From Nocardioides sp. (lineage in GTDB: Bacteria; Actinomycetota; Actinomycetes; Propionibacteriales; Nocardioidaceae), in contig JACJWV010000007.1 in NCBI GenBank assembly GCA_020636915.1, positions 1 through 64,000 of the forward strand: 64,000 nucleotides of DNA, read 5' to 3'. The notes beneath the pieces are model-generated. The model searched no databases. It was not told where the DNA came from and saw nothing but the letters and a program-made list of their open reading frames with translations. Positions 22,815 to 31,721 of the stretch are shown here, piece by piece. The translations under genes were made by a program, and so were the position numbers. Each line of letters opens with the position of its first letter. Position 1 is the first letter of the stretch.

Positions 22815-23810
22815 ATGTCCTCCAGCCGCCCCCTGGGCGTGGCCGCCGCCGTCACCACCACCCTGGCGTGGGGAGGGATGTTCGTCGTCGCGGAGTCGGC
22901 CTTCCCGCACGTCGACGCGGTCTGGCAGACCGCCATCCGGTACGGCGCCGCGAGCGTCGTCTTCCTCCTCCTGCTCGCCCTCGTCGAGGGCCGCCGCGCC
23001 TTCGTGCCGAGCCGCGAGCTGGGCTCGGTGGCCGTGCTGGGCACCGTCGGGTTCGCGGGCTTCAACCTGCTCGCCTTCGTGGGACTGCGCTGGACCACGC
23101 CGCAGGCCGCGTCGCTGATCGTCTCGACGATGCCGCTGATCACCGCGTTCGTGCTGTGGGCCCGCACGGGCGTGCCGCCGCGCGCGGCGACCTGGGTCAC
23201 CAGCGCCGTCGCACTCCTCGGTGTCGCCACGGTGCTGGGTGCCGGCGACCCCACCGCCGTCCTGCACGGGGGGCTCGGCCGCGGCGACCTGCTCGTGCTG
23301 CTCGGCGCCACCTGCTGGGTCGTCTACACGACCGGTGCCGCCGGGCTCCCGGACTGGTCGCCCCTGCGCTACACCGCGCTGAGCGCGACGTCGGGGGCGG
23401 TGGTGATCCTCGCCCTCGCGCTGGTCCTGTCGTCCGCCGGCGTGCTGACCGTGCCGACGGGCCCCGACCTCGCCGCGGTCACGTGGCAGCTGCTCTACGT
23501 CGTCGTGCTGGCCGCGGTGGTCGCGGTGCTGTGCTGGAACCACGCGATGCGGGCGCTCGGACCGCAGGACGGCGTGCTGTTCATCAACCTGGTGCCGATC
23601 ACCACGTTCACCGTGCAGGCCTTCCGCGGCGAGGCGCCTCGGGCCGGTGAGCTGGTCGGCATCGCGCTCACGATCGCGGCCCTGCTGGCCAACAACCTCC
23701 TGGCACGCCGGACCCGCCCCGGTCTCACCGCTGGCGAAGAGACGGTTCGAACCCGTCGGGCAGCCGGGTACGACCGTCGCCGGTCGCCGCAGCCGGCTGC
23801 GGGCGGGTGA
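22815..23810 (+). CDS. EamA/RhaT family drug/metabolite exporter
   Basis: A 331-residue protein with ten hydrophobic helices in two EamA repeats (about 8-140 and 150-290), as in DMT-superfamily exporters. The characteristic openings WGGMFVVAESAF and LVLLGATCWVVYTTG mark the two halves. The substrate is unknown. The ATG at 22815 has AGAAAGGGA before it. The final ~25 residues (after LLARRTRPG) are basic and unlike the family; the DNA under them contains a 17-bp tRNA T-arm-like palindrome at 23741-23757, so the tail may have been replaced. Confidence 0.86.
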   Translation: MSSSRPLGVAAAVTTTLAWGGMFVVAESAFPHVDAVWQTAIRYGAASVVFLLLLALVEGRRAFVPSRELGSVAVLGTVGFAGFNLLAFVGLRWTTPQAASLIVSTMPLITAFVLWARTGVPPRAATWVTSAVALLGVATVLGAGDPTAVLHGGLGRGDLLVLLGATCWVVYTTGAAGLPDWSPLRYTALSATSGAVVILALALVLSSAGVLTVPTGPDLAAVTWQLLYVVVLAAVVAVLCWNHAMRALGPQDGVLFINLVPITTFTVQAFRGEAPRAGELVGIALTIAALLANNLLARRTRPGLTAGEETVRTRRAAGYDRRRSPQPAAGG

Positions 23811-23836
23811 CGAACAGGGCACCGTAGTCTCGACGC

Positions 23837-24184
23837 ATGAGCGAGCGCGCCGGCATCGACCCCACCGTGCCACCGAGCGGCACCGGCTGCGCGGAGTGCG
23901 ATGCCGGGGGCGGGTGGTGGGTGCACCTGCGGCGGTGCGCGCAGTGCGGCCACGTGGGTTGCTGCGACACCTCTCCGGCGCAGCACGCCACGGCCCACCA
24001 CCGCGCCACCGGCCACCCGGTGATCCAGAGCTTCGAGCCGGGCGAGGACTGGTTCTGGGACTACACCGAGGAGGCCGGCTTCGAGGGGCCCGCGCTCCTC
24101 GCCCCCGACTCGCGTCCGGCCGAGCAGCCGGTCCCCGGTCCCGCCGGCCGGGTGCCCACCGACTGGCGCCGGCACCTCCACTAG
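23837..24184 (+). CDS. UBP-type zinc finger protein
   Basis: A 115-residue protein with a ZnF-UBP domain: CAECDAGGGWWVHLRRCAQCGHVGCCD and then HATAHHRATGHPVIQSFEPG, which give the Cys/His zinc ligands of the fold. In eukaryotes this domain binds the ubiquitin C-terminus; bacterial stand-alone copies are common in actinobacteria and their ligand is not established. WFWDYTEEAGFEG follows. TAGTCT at 23825-23830 is 6 nt before the ATG, so it is probably leaderless. Confidence 0.88.
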   Translation: MSERAGIDPTVPPSGTGCAECDAGGGWWVHLRRCAQCGHVGCCDTSPAQHATAHHRATGHPVIQSFEPGEDWFWDYTEEAGFEGPALLAPDSRPAEQPVPGPAGRVPTDWRRHLH

Positions 24185-24239
24185 TCGAGTCGGGCGACCA
24201 GAACTCTCGACTCGACCGACGGAACTCTCGACTCGACCG
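24184..24239. repeat. short repeats and hairpin between convergent genes
   Basis: An 18-mer (GAACTCTCGACTCGACCG) occurs twice, at 24201-24218 and 24222-24239, and its CGACTCGAC core is inverted with respect to GTCGAGTCG at 24184-24192. The segment fills the gap between two converging stops and could act as a bidirectional terminator. Confidence 0.5.
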
Positions 24240-25244
24240 TCAGGGGCCGACCACCGGCGGGATCGTCACGACCTGGCCCGCGTAGCTCAGACCCGCGCCG
24301 AACGCGATGAGCAGGGCCGTGTCACCTGCCCGCGCCTCGCCGCCGCGCACCATCGCCTCGATCGCGAGGGGCACCGAGGCCGCCGAGGTGTTGCCGGAGT
24401 CCTGGACGTCGCGCGCGACCGCCACTCCCTCGGGCAGCTTGAGCTGACGGGCCAGGAGCTCGGTGATGCGCAGGTTGGCCTGGTGCGGCACGAACGCGTC
24501 GAGGTCGGTGAGCTCCAGGCCGGCCCCGGCGACGGCCTCCCGGGCGACGTCGGCCATCGCGAACGGCGCCCAGCGGAAGACCTGGGTGCCCTCCATCTGC
24601 ACCACCAGGGGGTGGTCGGGGTCGAGCTCGTCGCACCGCATCGACTGGGTGATGACGTGCGACTGGGAGCCGTCGGAGCCCCAGGCGACCGGGCCGATGC
24701 CGGCCTGCTCGGCCGGACCGACGACGGCCGCGCCGGCACCGTCGGCGAAGATGAACGCCGTCCCGCGGTCGGTCGGGTCCATGAAGGTGCTGAGCCGTTC
24801 GACCCCCACCACCAGGACGTGCCCCGCGTTGCCGCCCCGGACCAGGTCGGAGGCGACCGACAGCGCGTGGCAGAAGCCCGCGCACCCGGCGGACACGTCG
24901 AACGCCGCCGCCCGCGAGCCGAGCCGGTCGGCGAGGACCGGCGCCGCGGCCGGGGTGTGCTGGACGTGGGTCGACGTCGCCACGATGACCGTGCCGAGGT
25001 CGCCGGCGGCGACGCCGGACGCCTTCAGCGCCCGCTCGGCCGCGATCTCGGCCATGTCGAGCAGGGACTCGCCGTCCGCGGCGTACCGCCGGGTCCGGAT
25101 GCCCGACCGCGACTGGATCCACTCGTCGCTGGAGTCCAGCACCTCGCAGATCTCGTCGTTGGTCACGATGCGCTCGGGACGGTGGACGCCGAGGCCGAGC
25201 ATGGCGGTCGCGGTCGCACCGGACCGCTGGGTGATGGTCGTCAC
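24240..25244 (-). CDS. beta-ketoacyl-ACP synthase III (KAS III, FabH-like)
   Basis: A 334-residue thiolase-fold enzyme with the KAS III triad: C121 in DVSAGCAGFCHAL, His in FVPHQANLRI and Asn in DSGNTSAASV. KAS III condenses an acyl-CoA with malonyl-ACP to start fatty acid synthesis. It stands alone, with no fab or polyketide genes around, so it may be a second, specialised KAS III. The GTG at 25244 has TAGCCT at 25256-25251, 6 nt before, fitting a leaderless mRNA. Confidence 0.9.
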   Translation of the reverse strand: MTTITQRSGATATAMLGLGVHRPERIVTNDEICEVLDSSDEWIQSRSGIRTRRYAADGESLLDMAEIAAERALKASGVAAGDLGTVIVATSTHVQHTPAAAPVLADRLGSRAAAFDVSAGCAGFCHALSVASDLVRGGNAGHVLVVGVERLSTFMDPTDRGTAFIFADGAGAAVVGPAEQAGIGPVAWGSDGSQSHVITQSMRCDELDPDHPLVVQMEGTQVFRWAPFAMADVAREAVAGAGLELTDLDAFVPHQANLRITELLARQLKLPEGVAVARDVQDSGNTSAASVPLAIEAMVRGGEARAGDTALLIAFGAGLSYAGQVVTIPPVVGP

Positions 25245-25289
25245 AGGCGAAGGCTACGACCCCCGGCGCCTCGCTGCTTGAATGGGCCG

Positions 25290-26138
25290 ATGCTCCTGAT
25301 GCTCGCGTGCGGGGCACTCCTCGCCGCCGCCGGCTGGCTCGCGTGGCGCTGGCGCCGCCAGGTGCTGACCCTCCCGCCGTGGGCCGTGACGGCCGACCGG
25401 GACGCGACGACGGCCCTGCGCGCGCTCGCATGGCTCCTGGCGGTGGTGCTGCTGTCGGGGATCGTGGTCGGGCTCCTGGTCGTCGGGCCGGCCGGACGGA
25501 TCGCGATGCGGCTGCTGGCGGCCACCTCCCCGGACGCGCAGGGCCGGATCACCGACGCCGGCGAGGTGGTGGGCGAGATCACCGTGGACGGGACGGCCGG
25601 CTTCTTCGTCTTCGTCGGCCTGCCCTTCGGGCTGGGGGTCGCGCTCGCCTACGTGCTCGTGTCCTGGTTGCTCCCCCGCGGCCCGGCGGGAGGGGCGGTG
25701 CTCGGGATCGCCCTGCTCGTCGTCTTCGGCAGCGCCCTCGACCCGCTGCGTCAGGACAACCCCGACTTCGACATCCTCGGCCCGGGCTGGCTGAGCGTGG
25801 TCACGTTCGCCGCGATGGCGCTGGTCACCGGTGTCCTGACGGCGCCCGTCGTCGGCCGGCTGGGGGCCGCGCTGGCAGAGCCCCGGCTCTGGTGGGGGGT
25901 GTGGATGCTGCCCCTCGGTCTCGCCGCCACGGCCGGCCTGCTGGCGGTCCCGGCGGCGCTCATCCTTGTCGTCCTCGCCGCCGCGGGGTTCGTCGCGGCG
26001 CTGCTCGTCTCCCCCGCCCGGCGCGAGGCGGTGTGGCACCGGAGCCGTCGGGTCCTGCAGGCGCTGCTGGCCGCCGTCGTCGCGGTCACGGTCCCCGGGT
26101 TCGTCTCGGCCGTCGCCAGCATCGTCGGGAGCGCCTAG
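25290..26138 (+). CDS. multi-pass membrane protein of unknown function
   Basis: A 282-residue hydrophobic protein with about seven helices (for example 2-19, 44-66, 100-122, 130-146, 166-185, 200-230, 250-275). I do not recognise a characterised family; similar predicted membrane proteins occur in other actinobacteria. The ATG at 25290 is preceded at 6 nt by TTGAAT, a plausible -10 for a leaderless mRNA. It diverges from the KAS III gene by 45 bp and stops 7 bp before the converging S66 gene. Confidence 0.65.
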   Translation: MLLMLACGALLAAAGWLAWRWRRQVLTLPPWAVTADRDATTALRALAWLLAVVLLSGIVVGLLVVGPAGRIAMRLLAATSPDAQGRITDAGEVVGEITVDGTAGFFVFVGLPFGLGVALAYVLVSWLLPRGPAGGAVLGIALLVVFGSALDPLRQDNPDFDILGPGWLSVVTFAAMALVTGVLTAPVVGRLGAALAEPRLWWGVWMLPLGLAATAGLLAVPAALILVVLAAAGFVAALLVSPARREAVWHRSRRVLQALLAAVVAVTVPGFVSAVASIVGSA

Positions 26139-26145
26139 GACCCGT

Positions 26146-27174
26146 CTAGCCCAGGGTCTGGGTGATCTCGTTCCGGTCCCCGTCGACGACGACGCGGGCG
26201 AGGGCGCCGTTGACCAGCGGCAGGTACGGCGCCACGTGGCCGCACTCGACGTCGAGGACGACCGGGATCCCGAGGTCGCCGAGCGCGTCGACGACGGCAC
26301 CGGTCTGGGTCAGGTCAGGAGCGTCGGGGGCGGACGTGCGCCCGATGAGGATCGCGTTCGCGTGCTCGAACCAGCCGGCCAGGCGCAGCGAGTGCAGCAC
26401 CCGCGCGATCGAGTAGGCGTTGTCCTCGCAGGCCTCGAGGTAGACCACCAGGCCGTCGCCGGCGTGCTCGCGACCGAACGACCGGACGTCGCCGTACGGC
26501 GTCGCGGCGACCGGCCCCACCACCTCGATGCATCCCCCGACGAGCCGCCCGGAGACGTCGACGGGCCCCGCGCCCAGGTCGTGGCCGAGGACCCGCCAGC
26601 CGCCGGGCGCGTCGAGCCGGAGGGTGTCCACCCCCGGCTGCCCCACGTAGTCGTCCCAGCCGGTCGAGCGGTAGCGACCCGGGCTGGACTGGACGAACGG
26701 TCCGGCACCGGAGGCGATGTCGGTCCAGTGGAGGAGACCGGCCGGTGCGGCGTACGGGGTGTCCATCAGGTTCGACCCGTGCAGGGTCGCCCAGCCCAGG
26801 TGCACGGTGACGGGCAGCATCACCGTCGTGAGGTCGCTGTAGCCGACCAGCCACGTCGGCTCCGCGTCGGCCAGCTCGTCCCAGGCGATCCGGTCCAGGA
26901 GGTCGATCGCGAGCTCGCCGCCCCAGGGCGGCACCACCGCCCGGATCGAGGGGTCCGCGAGCATCGCGGTGAGCTCGCCCGCCCGCTGCTCCTTGGGCGC
27001 CGACACCACACCGTCGGTCCCGAGGCAGTCGCCCAGGACGACCCGGTAGCCGCGGACCTCGAGCGCGCGGAGGGCCACGTCGAGCCGCGCCCGCATCGAC
27101 TCCTGCACGCCGCTGGACGGCGCGGTCACCCCGATCCGGTCACCCGGCTGCAGGGGACGGGGGAAGGACACCAT
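26146..27174 (-). CDS. S66 family peptidase (LD-carboxypeptidase / MccF-like)
   Basis: A 342-residue Ser peptidase-fold protein. It starts with the family pattern PRPLQPGDRIGVTAPSSG and has the nucleophile Ser in LVGYSDLTTV near 115, the Glu in VVYLEACEDNAYS and the His in DVECGHVAPYLPL. S66 members either trim murein tetrapeptides (LdcA) or cleave microcin C-type antibiotics (MccF); longer N- and C-terminal parts here look more like the MccF side, but the choice is uncertain. Its ATG lies 4 nt after the kynU stop, so it is the third gene of a xylB-kynU-S66 cluster. Confidence 0.85.
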   Translation of the reverse strand: MVSFPRPLQPGDRIGVTAPSSGVQESMRARLDVALRALEVRGYRVVLGDCLGTDGVVSAPKEQRAGELTAMLADPSIRAVVPPWGGELAIDLLDRIAWDELADAEPTWLVGYSDLTTVMLPVTVHLGWATLHGSNLMDTPYAAPAGLLHWTDIASGAGPFVQSSPGRYRSTGWDDYVGQPGVDTLRLDAPGGWRVLGHDLGAGPVDVSGRLVGGCIEVVGPVAATPYGDVRSFGREHAGDGLVVYLEACEDNAYSIARVLHSLRLAGWFEHANAILIGRTSAPDAPDLTQTGAVVDALGDLGIPVVLDVECGHVAPYLPLVNGALARVVVDGDRNEITQTLG

Positions 27175-27178
27175 CTGC

Positions 27179-28393
27179 TCAGGCTGTCAGCCCCGCGAGC
27201 ACCTCGCGAACCATTTCGAGGCCGCTCGCGACCTCGGCGAAGGACGTGGAGAGCGGCGAGAGCCCGATCCGCAGGCCGTGCGGGTCGCGGTAGTCCGGGA
27301 TGACGTCGCGCTCCCAGAGGATCGCGGTCACCTCCCGCATCAACGGGTGGTTGAGCGTGACGTGCCCGCCCCGCTGCGCGGGGTCGCGTGGTGACGCGAG
27401 GACCACGCCGGCCGGTGCGAGGACCTCGTCGGCCACCTCGACGGCGTACGACGTCAGCGCGACCGACTTCGCGCGGACCGCCGACATGCCGGCCTCCGCC
27501 ACGAGCTCGAGCATGTCCTGCACGGCCAGCATCCCGACGATGGGCGGCGTGCCGGACAGGAACCGGCGGATGCCCTCGGCCGGCGCGTAGGTCGGACCCA
27601 TGAGGAAGGGGTCGACGGCGCCCATCCAGCCCCAGATGGGCTGGGTCATCGAGTCCAGGTGGCGCCGCGCGACGTAGCAGAACGCGGGCGAGCCCGGGCC
27701 GCCGTTGAGGTACTTGTAGGTGCACCCGACGGCGAGGTCGACACCGGCGTCGTCCAGCGCGACCGGCACCGACCCGGCCGAGTGGCACAGGTCCCACAGC
27801 ACCAGCGCGCCGGCGTCGTGGGCGATCCGGGTCAGCTCCGGCACGTCGGCCAGCCAGGCGGAACGGTAGGCGACCTGCGAGATGACGACCAGCGCGGTCT
27901 GCTCGCCGACGACCGCGGCGAGCTGCTCGGGCGTGACGCCGGCCGCTGGATCGACGTCGATCCACCGCAGCGTGAGGCCGCACTCCTCGGCGACCCCGGC
28001 GGCGACGTAGCGGTCGGTGGGGAAGTTGTCGCGGTCGATGACCAGCTCGGTGCGCCCGGGCCGCGCGGCGACGGCGGAGCGCATCAGCTTGTAGAGCAGC
28101 ACCGTGGTCGAGTCGCCGACGGCGGTCTGCCCCGGCCCCGCGCCGAGGACGATCCGCCCGAGGTCGTCGCCGACCGTGCGCGGGAGGTCGAACCAGCGCT
28201 CGTCCCAGCCGCGGATCAGGCGACCGCCCCACTCCTCCTCGACGAACCGCGCGAGCCGGGGCCCGGTGACCTTCAGCGGGCGCCCCAGGGAGTTGCCGTC
28301 GAAGTAGACGAGTGGCTGCTCGGCACCGACGAAGCGGTCGCGGTACGCCGCCAGCGGGTCCGCCGCGTCCCGCTCGTCCGCCCCGCCGCTCAC
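27179..28393 (-). CDS. kynU: kynureninase
   Basis: The 404-residue PLP enzyme cleaves kynurenine to anthranilate and alanine. It has YFDGNSLGRPLK near 30, the substrate/cofactor strand region (VVISQVAYRSAW, LWDLCHSAGSVP) and the PLP lysine in GCTYKYLNGGPGSPAF near 220. GTG 28393 overlaps the xylulokinase stop (GTGA). No tryptophan dioxygenase or kynurenine formamidase is in the window, so the rest of the pathway must lie elsewhere; the pairing with a sugar kinase is odd. Confidence 0.92.
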   Translation of the reverse strand: MSGGADERDAADPLAAYRDRFVGAEQPLVYFDGNSLGRPLKVTGPRLARFVEEEWGGRLIRGWDERWFDLPRTVGDDLGRIVLGAGPGQTAVGDSTTVLLYKLMRSAVAARPGRTELVIDRDNFPTDRYVAAGVAEECGLTLRWIDVDPAAGVTPEQLAAVVGEQTALVVISQVAYRSAWLADVPELTRIAHDAGALVLWDLCHSAGSVPVALDDAGVDLAVGCTYKYLNGGPGSPAFCYVARRHLDSMTQPIWGWMGAVDPFLMGPTYAPAEGIRRFLSGTPPIVGMLAVQDMLELVAEAGMSAVRAKSVALTSYAVEVADEVLAPAGVVLASPRDPAQRGGHVTLNHPLMREVTAILWERDVIPDYRDPHGLRIGLSPLSTSFAEVASGLEMVREVLAGLTA

Positions 28394-29799
28394 GGGCGGT
28401 TCGCCGTGAGCTCGCGCACCTCGGCGTACCGCTCGCGGACGGCCGGGGTCGGCTCGGCCCGGGCCTCCACCGTGTCGGCGAGCACCCACGGCGGCGGCTC
28501 GTCGCCCCCGGCGCGGACCCAGGCGGCCTGCCGGGCCGCGCCGCGCGCGACGTACTCCCCCGGCTGCGGCACGGTCACGGGCAGGCCGAGCACCGCGGAC
28601 GCGATCTCGCGGACCGCCGGCGAGCGGGCGGCGCCGCCGACCATGAGGACGCGCTCGACCGGCGTGCCGAGCGCGCGGACCGCGTCGAGGCCGTCGGCGA
28701 GGCCGCACAGCATCCCCTCGATCGCGGCCCGCGCGACGTGCGCCGGGTCCATGGTGTCGAGCCGCAGCCCGTGCAGCGCCCCCGTCGCGTCGGGCTTGTT
28801 GGGGGTGCGCTCCCCCTCGAGGTAGGGCACGAGCACCAGCCCGTCCGCACCCGCGGGCGCGGAGAGGGCGAGCTCGTCGAGGCCCGCGAAGTCGGTGCCG
28901 AGCAGCCGGACGGCGGCGTCGAGGACTCGGGCCGCGTTCAGCGTCGCGACGAGCGGGAGGAACCGGCCGGTCGCGTCCGCGAACCCGGCGACCGCTCCCG
29001 TCACGTCGCCCACCGGGTGGTCGGCGACGGCGCAGGCGACCCCCGACGTCCCGATCGAGAGCACCACGTCACCGCTCACCGCGCCGAGCCCGAGCGCCGC
29101 GGCCGCGTTGTCCCCCGTGCCGGGGCCGAGGACCTGCCCGGCCGGCGTGGTCCCCGCCCGGTCGGCCGGCCCGAGCACCGTCGGCACGACCGCGTCGTGG
29201 CCGAGCCCGAGCTCGAGCAGGTCGCGCCGGTAGGCGCCGGTCGACGGCGACCAGTAGCCGGTGCCGCTGGCGTCGCCCCGGTCGGTGACCAGCGTGTCGA
29301 GCCCGGCGGCACCGGAGAGCCGCCACGTCAACCAGTCGTGCGGGAGGCACACCGCGGCGGTGCGGGCGGCGTGCTCGGGCTCGTGGTCGCGCAGCCAGCG
29401 GAGCTTGGTGACCGTGAAGGACGCGACCGGCACCAGCCCGACCGCGTCGACCCACGCCTGCGCGCCGCCGAGCTCGGCGATCAGGTCGAGCGCCGCCGGG
29501 GCGGAGCGGGTGTCGTTCCACAGCAGCGCCGGCCGCACGACGGCGCCCGCCTCGTCGAGGCAGACCATGCCGTGCTGCTGCCCACCCACCGCCAGGGCCT
29601 CGACGTCGTCGAGGCCGCCCGCGGCGGAGATCGCCCGCTGGAGCGCGTCCCACCAGTGGTCGGGGTGCACCTCGGTGCCCGGGGGGTGCGGTGCGCTGCC
29701 CGCACGCACCTGCTCCCCCGTCTCCGCGTCGCAGACGACGACCTTGCAGGACTGGGTCGAGGAGTCGATCCCCGCGACGAGTGGCCGACCTGATGGCAT
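28390..29799 (-). CDS. xylB: xylulokinase-type FGGY carbohydrate kinase
   Basis: A 469-residue FGGY kinase. The N-terminal ATP-binding strand is AGIDSSTQSCKVVV, the substrate region GGQQHGMVCLD has the pattern of xylulokinases, and the C-terminal ATP motif is VERVLMVGGAARSPAVREI. It would phosphorylate xylulose or a related ketose. The ATG at 29799 is used; CACAAT on the minus strand (29811-29806) ends 6 nt before it. It diverges from the aldose epimerase gene with only 25 bp between the two starts. Confidence 0.88.
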   Translation of the reverse strand: MPSGRPLVAGIDSSTQSCKVVVCDAETGEQVRAGSAPHPPGTEVHPDHWWDALQRAISAAGGLDDVEALAVGGQQHGMVCLDEAGAVVRPALLWNDTRSAPAALDLIAELGGAQAWVDAVGLVPVASFTVTKLRWLRDHEPEHAARTAAVCLPHDWLTWRLSGAAGLDTLVTDRGDASGTGYWSPSTGAYRRDLLELGLGHDAVVPTVLGPADRAGTTPAGQVLGPGTGDNAAAALGLGAVSGDVVLSIGTSGVACAVADHPVGDVTGAVAGFADATGRFLPLVATLNAARVLDAAVRLLGTDFAGLDELALSAPAGADGLVLVPYLEGERTPNKPDATGALHGLRLDTMDPAHVARAAIEGMLCGLADGLDAVRALGTPVERVLMVGGAARSPAVREIASAVLGLPVTVPQPGEYVARGAARQAAWVRAGGDEPPPWVLADTVEARAEPTPAVRERYAEVRELTANRP

Positions 29800-29805
29800 G
29801 AGGGG

Positions 29806-29818
29806 ATTGTGACAGGCT
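29806..29818. promoter_or_regulatory. back-to-back -10 elements of xylB and the aldose epimerase gene
   Basis: CACAAT (minus strand, 29811-29806) is 6 nt before the xylB ATG and CAGGCT (plus strand, 29813-29818) is 6 nt before the epimerase ATG. Both fit weak -10 elements for leaderless mRNAs inside a 25-bp gap, so each -35 region would lie in the other gene's coding sequence. Confidence 0.4.
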
Positions 29819-29824
29819 GCAGGC

Positions 29825-30712
29825 ATGAGGGAGCCGTCCGGACACACCCTTCTCCTCCGTCACGGCGGGTACGCCGCGGAGGTGGTCGGCGTCGGGGCTG
29901 CCCTGCGGTCGCTGACCCGTGACGGCCGGGACCTGCTGGCCGGCTGGCCGGCCGGCGAGATCTGTCCCGACTACCGCGGCTGGGTGCTCCAGCCGTGGCC
30001 CAACCGGGTCGGCGACGGGCGCTACGACTTCGCCGGTGCCACTCACCAGCTCCCGCTGACCGAGCCGGAGCGCGGCAACGCCCTGCACGGGCTGGCCGGC
30101 TGGACGCACTGGGACGTGCACCACCCCGACGCCTCCCGGGCCGTGCTGCGGCACCAGCTGGTGCCCCGCGCCGGCTACCCCTTCGCTCTCGACCTCGCGG
30201 TCGACTACCACCTGCGCGACCACGGGCTCGACGTCACCGTCGCGGCCACGAACGTGGGCGACCGCCCCGCGCCGTACGGGTCGGGCCACCACCCCTACTT
30301 CACCCTCGACCGGCCGATCGAGGGGCTCGAGCTCACGCTGCCGGCGAGCACGTGGTGCGCCATGGACGAGCGGCAGCTCCCCGGTCCGGAGCAGCCGGTG
30401 GAGGGCACGCCGTACGACTTCCGCGAGCCACGCCCGATCGGCGACCTCGTGCTCGACCACCCGTTCGGGGGCCTCACGGGTGACACCGCGACGCTGCGCG
30501 ACCCGGCGACCGGACGCGAGGCCACCCTGCGGCTCGGCGAGGGCTGCCAGTGGCTGCACGTCTACACGTGCGACACGGTGGACCCGCGGCGTCAGGCCGT
30601 CGCGATCGAGCCGACGAGCTGCCCGCCCGACGCGTTCCGCACCGGCACCGACCTGGTCGTGCTCGAGCCGGGCGAGACCCACCGGCTGGCGTTCACCATC
30701 ACTGGAAGCTGA
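29825..30712 (+). CDS. aldose 1-epimerase family protein (GalM-like)
   Basis: A 295-residue beta-sandwich mutarotase. The active-site pieces are present: NRVGDGRYDF near 60, NALHGLAGW near 88, the catalytic His pair region GSGHHPYFTL near 155 and the catalytic Glu in QAVAIEPTSCPPDAF near 268. It interconverts anomers of aldoses, consistent with its divergent neighbour, a pentulose kinase. The 3' end overlaps the converging gene by 14 bp. Confidence 0.87.
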   Translation: MREPSGHTLLLRHGGYAAEVVGVGAALRSLTRDGRDLLAGWPAGEICPDYRGWVLQPWPNRVGDGRYDFAGATHQLPLTEPERGNALHGLAGWTHWDVHHPDASRAVLRHQLVPRAGYPFALDLAVDYHLRDHGLDVTVAATNVGDRPAPYGSGHHPYFTLDRPIEGLELTLPASTWCAMDERQLPGPEQPVEGTPYDFREPRPIGDLVLDHPFGGLTGDTATLRDPATGREATLRLGEGCQWLHVYTCDTVDPRRQAVAIEPTSCPPDAFRTGTDLVVLEPGETHRLAFTITGS

Positions 30713-31706
30713 CGAACCGCACCGCCGGCCGGAGCGCGCGGACCGCCGGTGCGCCCATCCGGTCGACGTCCTCGTCGTAGAACAGCTTCAGGCCCATCGT
30801 GAACTGCCGCGGCCGGGCGACGGCGTGGTACGTCGCCCGCTTCTGCCGCCGCGTGCCGAACCCGTCGACGTGCTGCACCGTCGCGAGCCCGGGTCGGCGC
30901 ACGACCTCGCCGATCCGCCCGACCATGTCGACGCGGAACTGGTGGACCACGAAGAGCTTCTCCGGGAGGCGCGCCCGCCGGGTCAGGTCCGCGAGCCAGC
31001 GCGAGGTGCGGTTGACCTCGGCGGCCGAGACCTGCCCGATCGTCCGGGCGGGCACCTGGCGAGGACCCATCCGCCACTCCGGGTCCAGCGCCAGCCCGAC
31101 CCAGGGGTCGCGCAGTGCCCAGGCCCACCGCTTCGCCACGTCCAGGAAGCCGGTGCGGCCCGGCTGCAGGTCGAGCAGGAGCAGTGCGTGGTGGCGGTGC
31201 GCCGCCCGGACGTAGCGCTCCACCTCGGCGCGCGGGATGTCGTGGCTGTAGTCGCCGTCCGGGCCAGGGCTGCCGTCGGCGATCGTGACGATGAGCTCGT
31301 AGACGTGCCGCAGCGGCGCACCCGGCCGGCGGAAGGGTGCGGCCGCCCGGCGCAGCCGCGCGTCCATGACGGCCGGCGGGTCCTCCCCCAGCACGCCCAG
31401 GGCGGGCGTCCGGCCGGTCCCGTAGTAGGCGACCAGGAAGTGGCCGCCGCCGAACACCTTCGTGCCGCCCCCGGGCAGGCCGGGGCCGGCGGGTGCCTTC
31501 CCGTCCGGCGACGGCGCGAGCGTCTCGGCGGGCCGGACCGACGGCGAGCCGTCACTGCGGGCCGGCGTGCGGGTCCCCACCGGCTCGGCCACCGACCGCG
31601 CGACGACCTCCGGGTGCGCGGCACCCCAGGCCACGACCAGCAGCCCGACCAGGACGAGGAGGGCCAGGAAGATCACCGGCCCCCGGTTGTCGGGCGGCTG
31701 CGCCAT
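30699..31706 (-). CDS. membrane-anchored extracytoplasmic protein of unknown function
   Basis: A 335-residue protein with one N-terminal transmembrane anchor (about 11-31), a low-complexity Pro/Ala/Ser linker to about 75 and a folded domain with VFGGGHFLVAYYGTGRTPALGVLG, LLLLDLQPGRTGFLDVAKRW and LPEKLFVVHQFRVDMV. The strand-helix pattern (LLLLDLQPG, VGLALDPEW, LFVVHQF) recalls a TIM-barrel glycosidase-like fold, but no catalytic pair can be assigned. It is 15 bp downstream of ilvD on the same strand, so it may be co-transcribed by chance of position. Confidence 0.6.
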   Translation of the reverse strand: MAQPPDNRGPVIFLALLVLVGLLVVAWGAAHPEVVARSVAEPVGTRTPARSDGSPSVRPAETLAPSPDGKAPAGPGLPGGGTKVFGGGHFLVAYYGTGRTPALGVLGEDPPAVMDARLRRAAAPFRRPGAPLRHVYELIVTIADGSPGPDGDYSHDIPRAEVERYVRAAHRHHALLLLDLQPGRTGFLDVAKRWAWALRDPWVGLALDPEWRMGPRQVPARTIGQVSAAEVNRTSRWLADLTRRARLPEKLFVVHQFRVDMVGRIGEVVRRPGLATVQHVDGFGTRRQKRATYHAVARPRQFTMGLKLFYDEDVDRMGAPAVRALRPAVRFVSFQ

Positions 31707-31721
31707 CGACGACGGCTGCGC

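Noticed and set aside
24240..25244. Polyketide or fatty-acid biosynthetic cluster around the KAS III gene
   Set aside because: No ACP, malonyl transferase, reductase or other ketosynthase gene is nearby.
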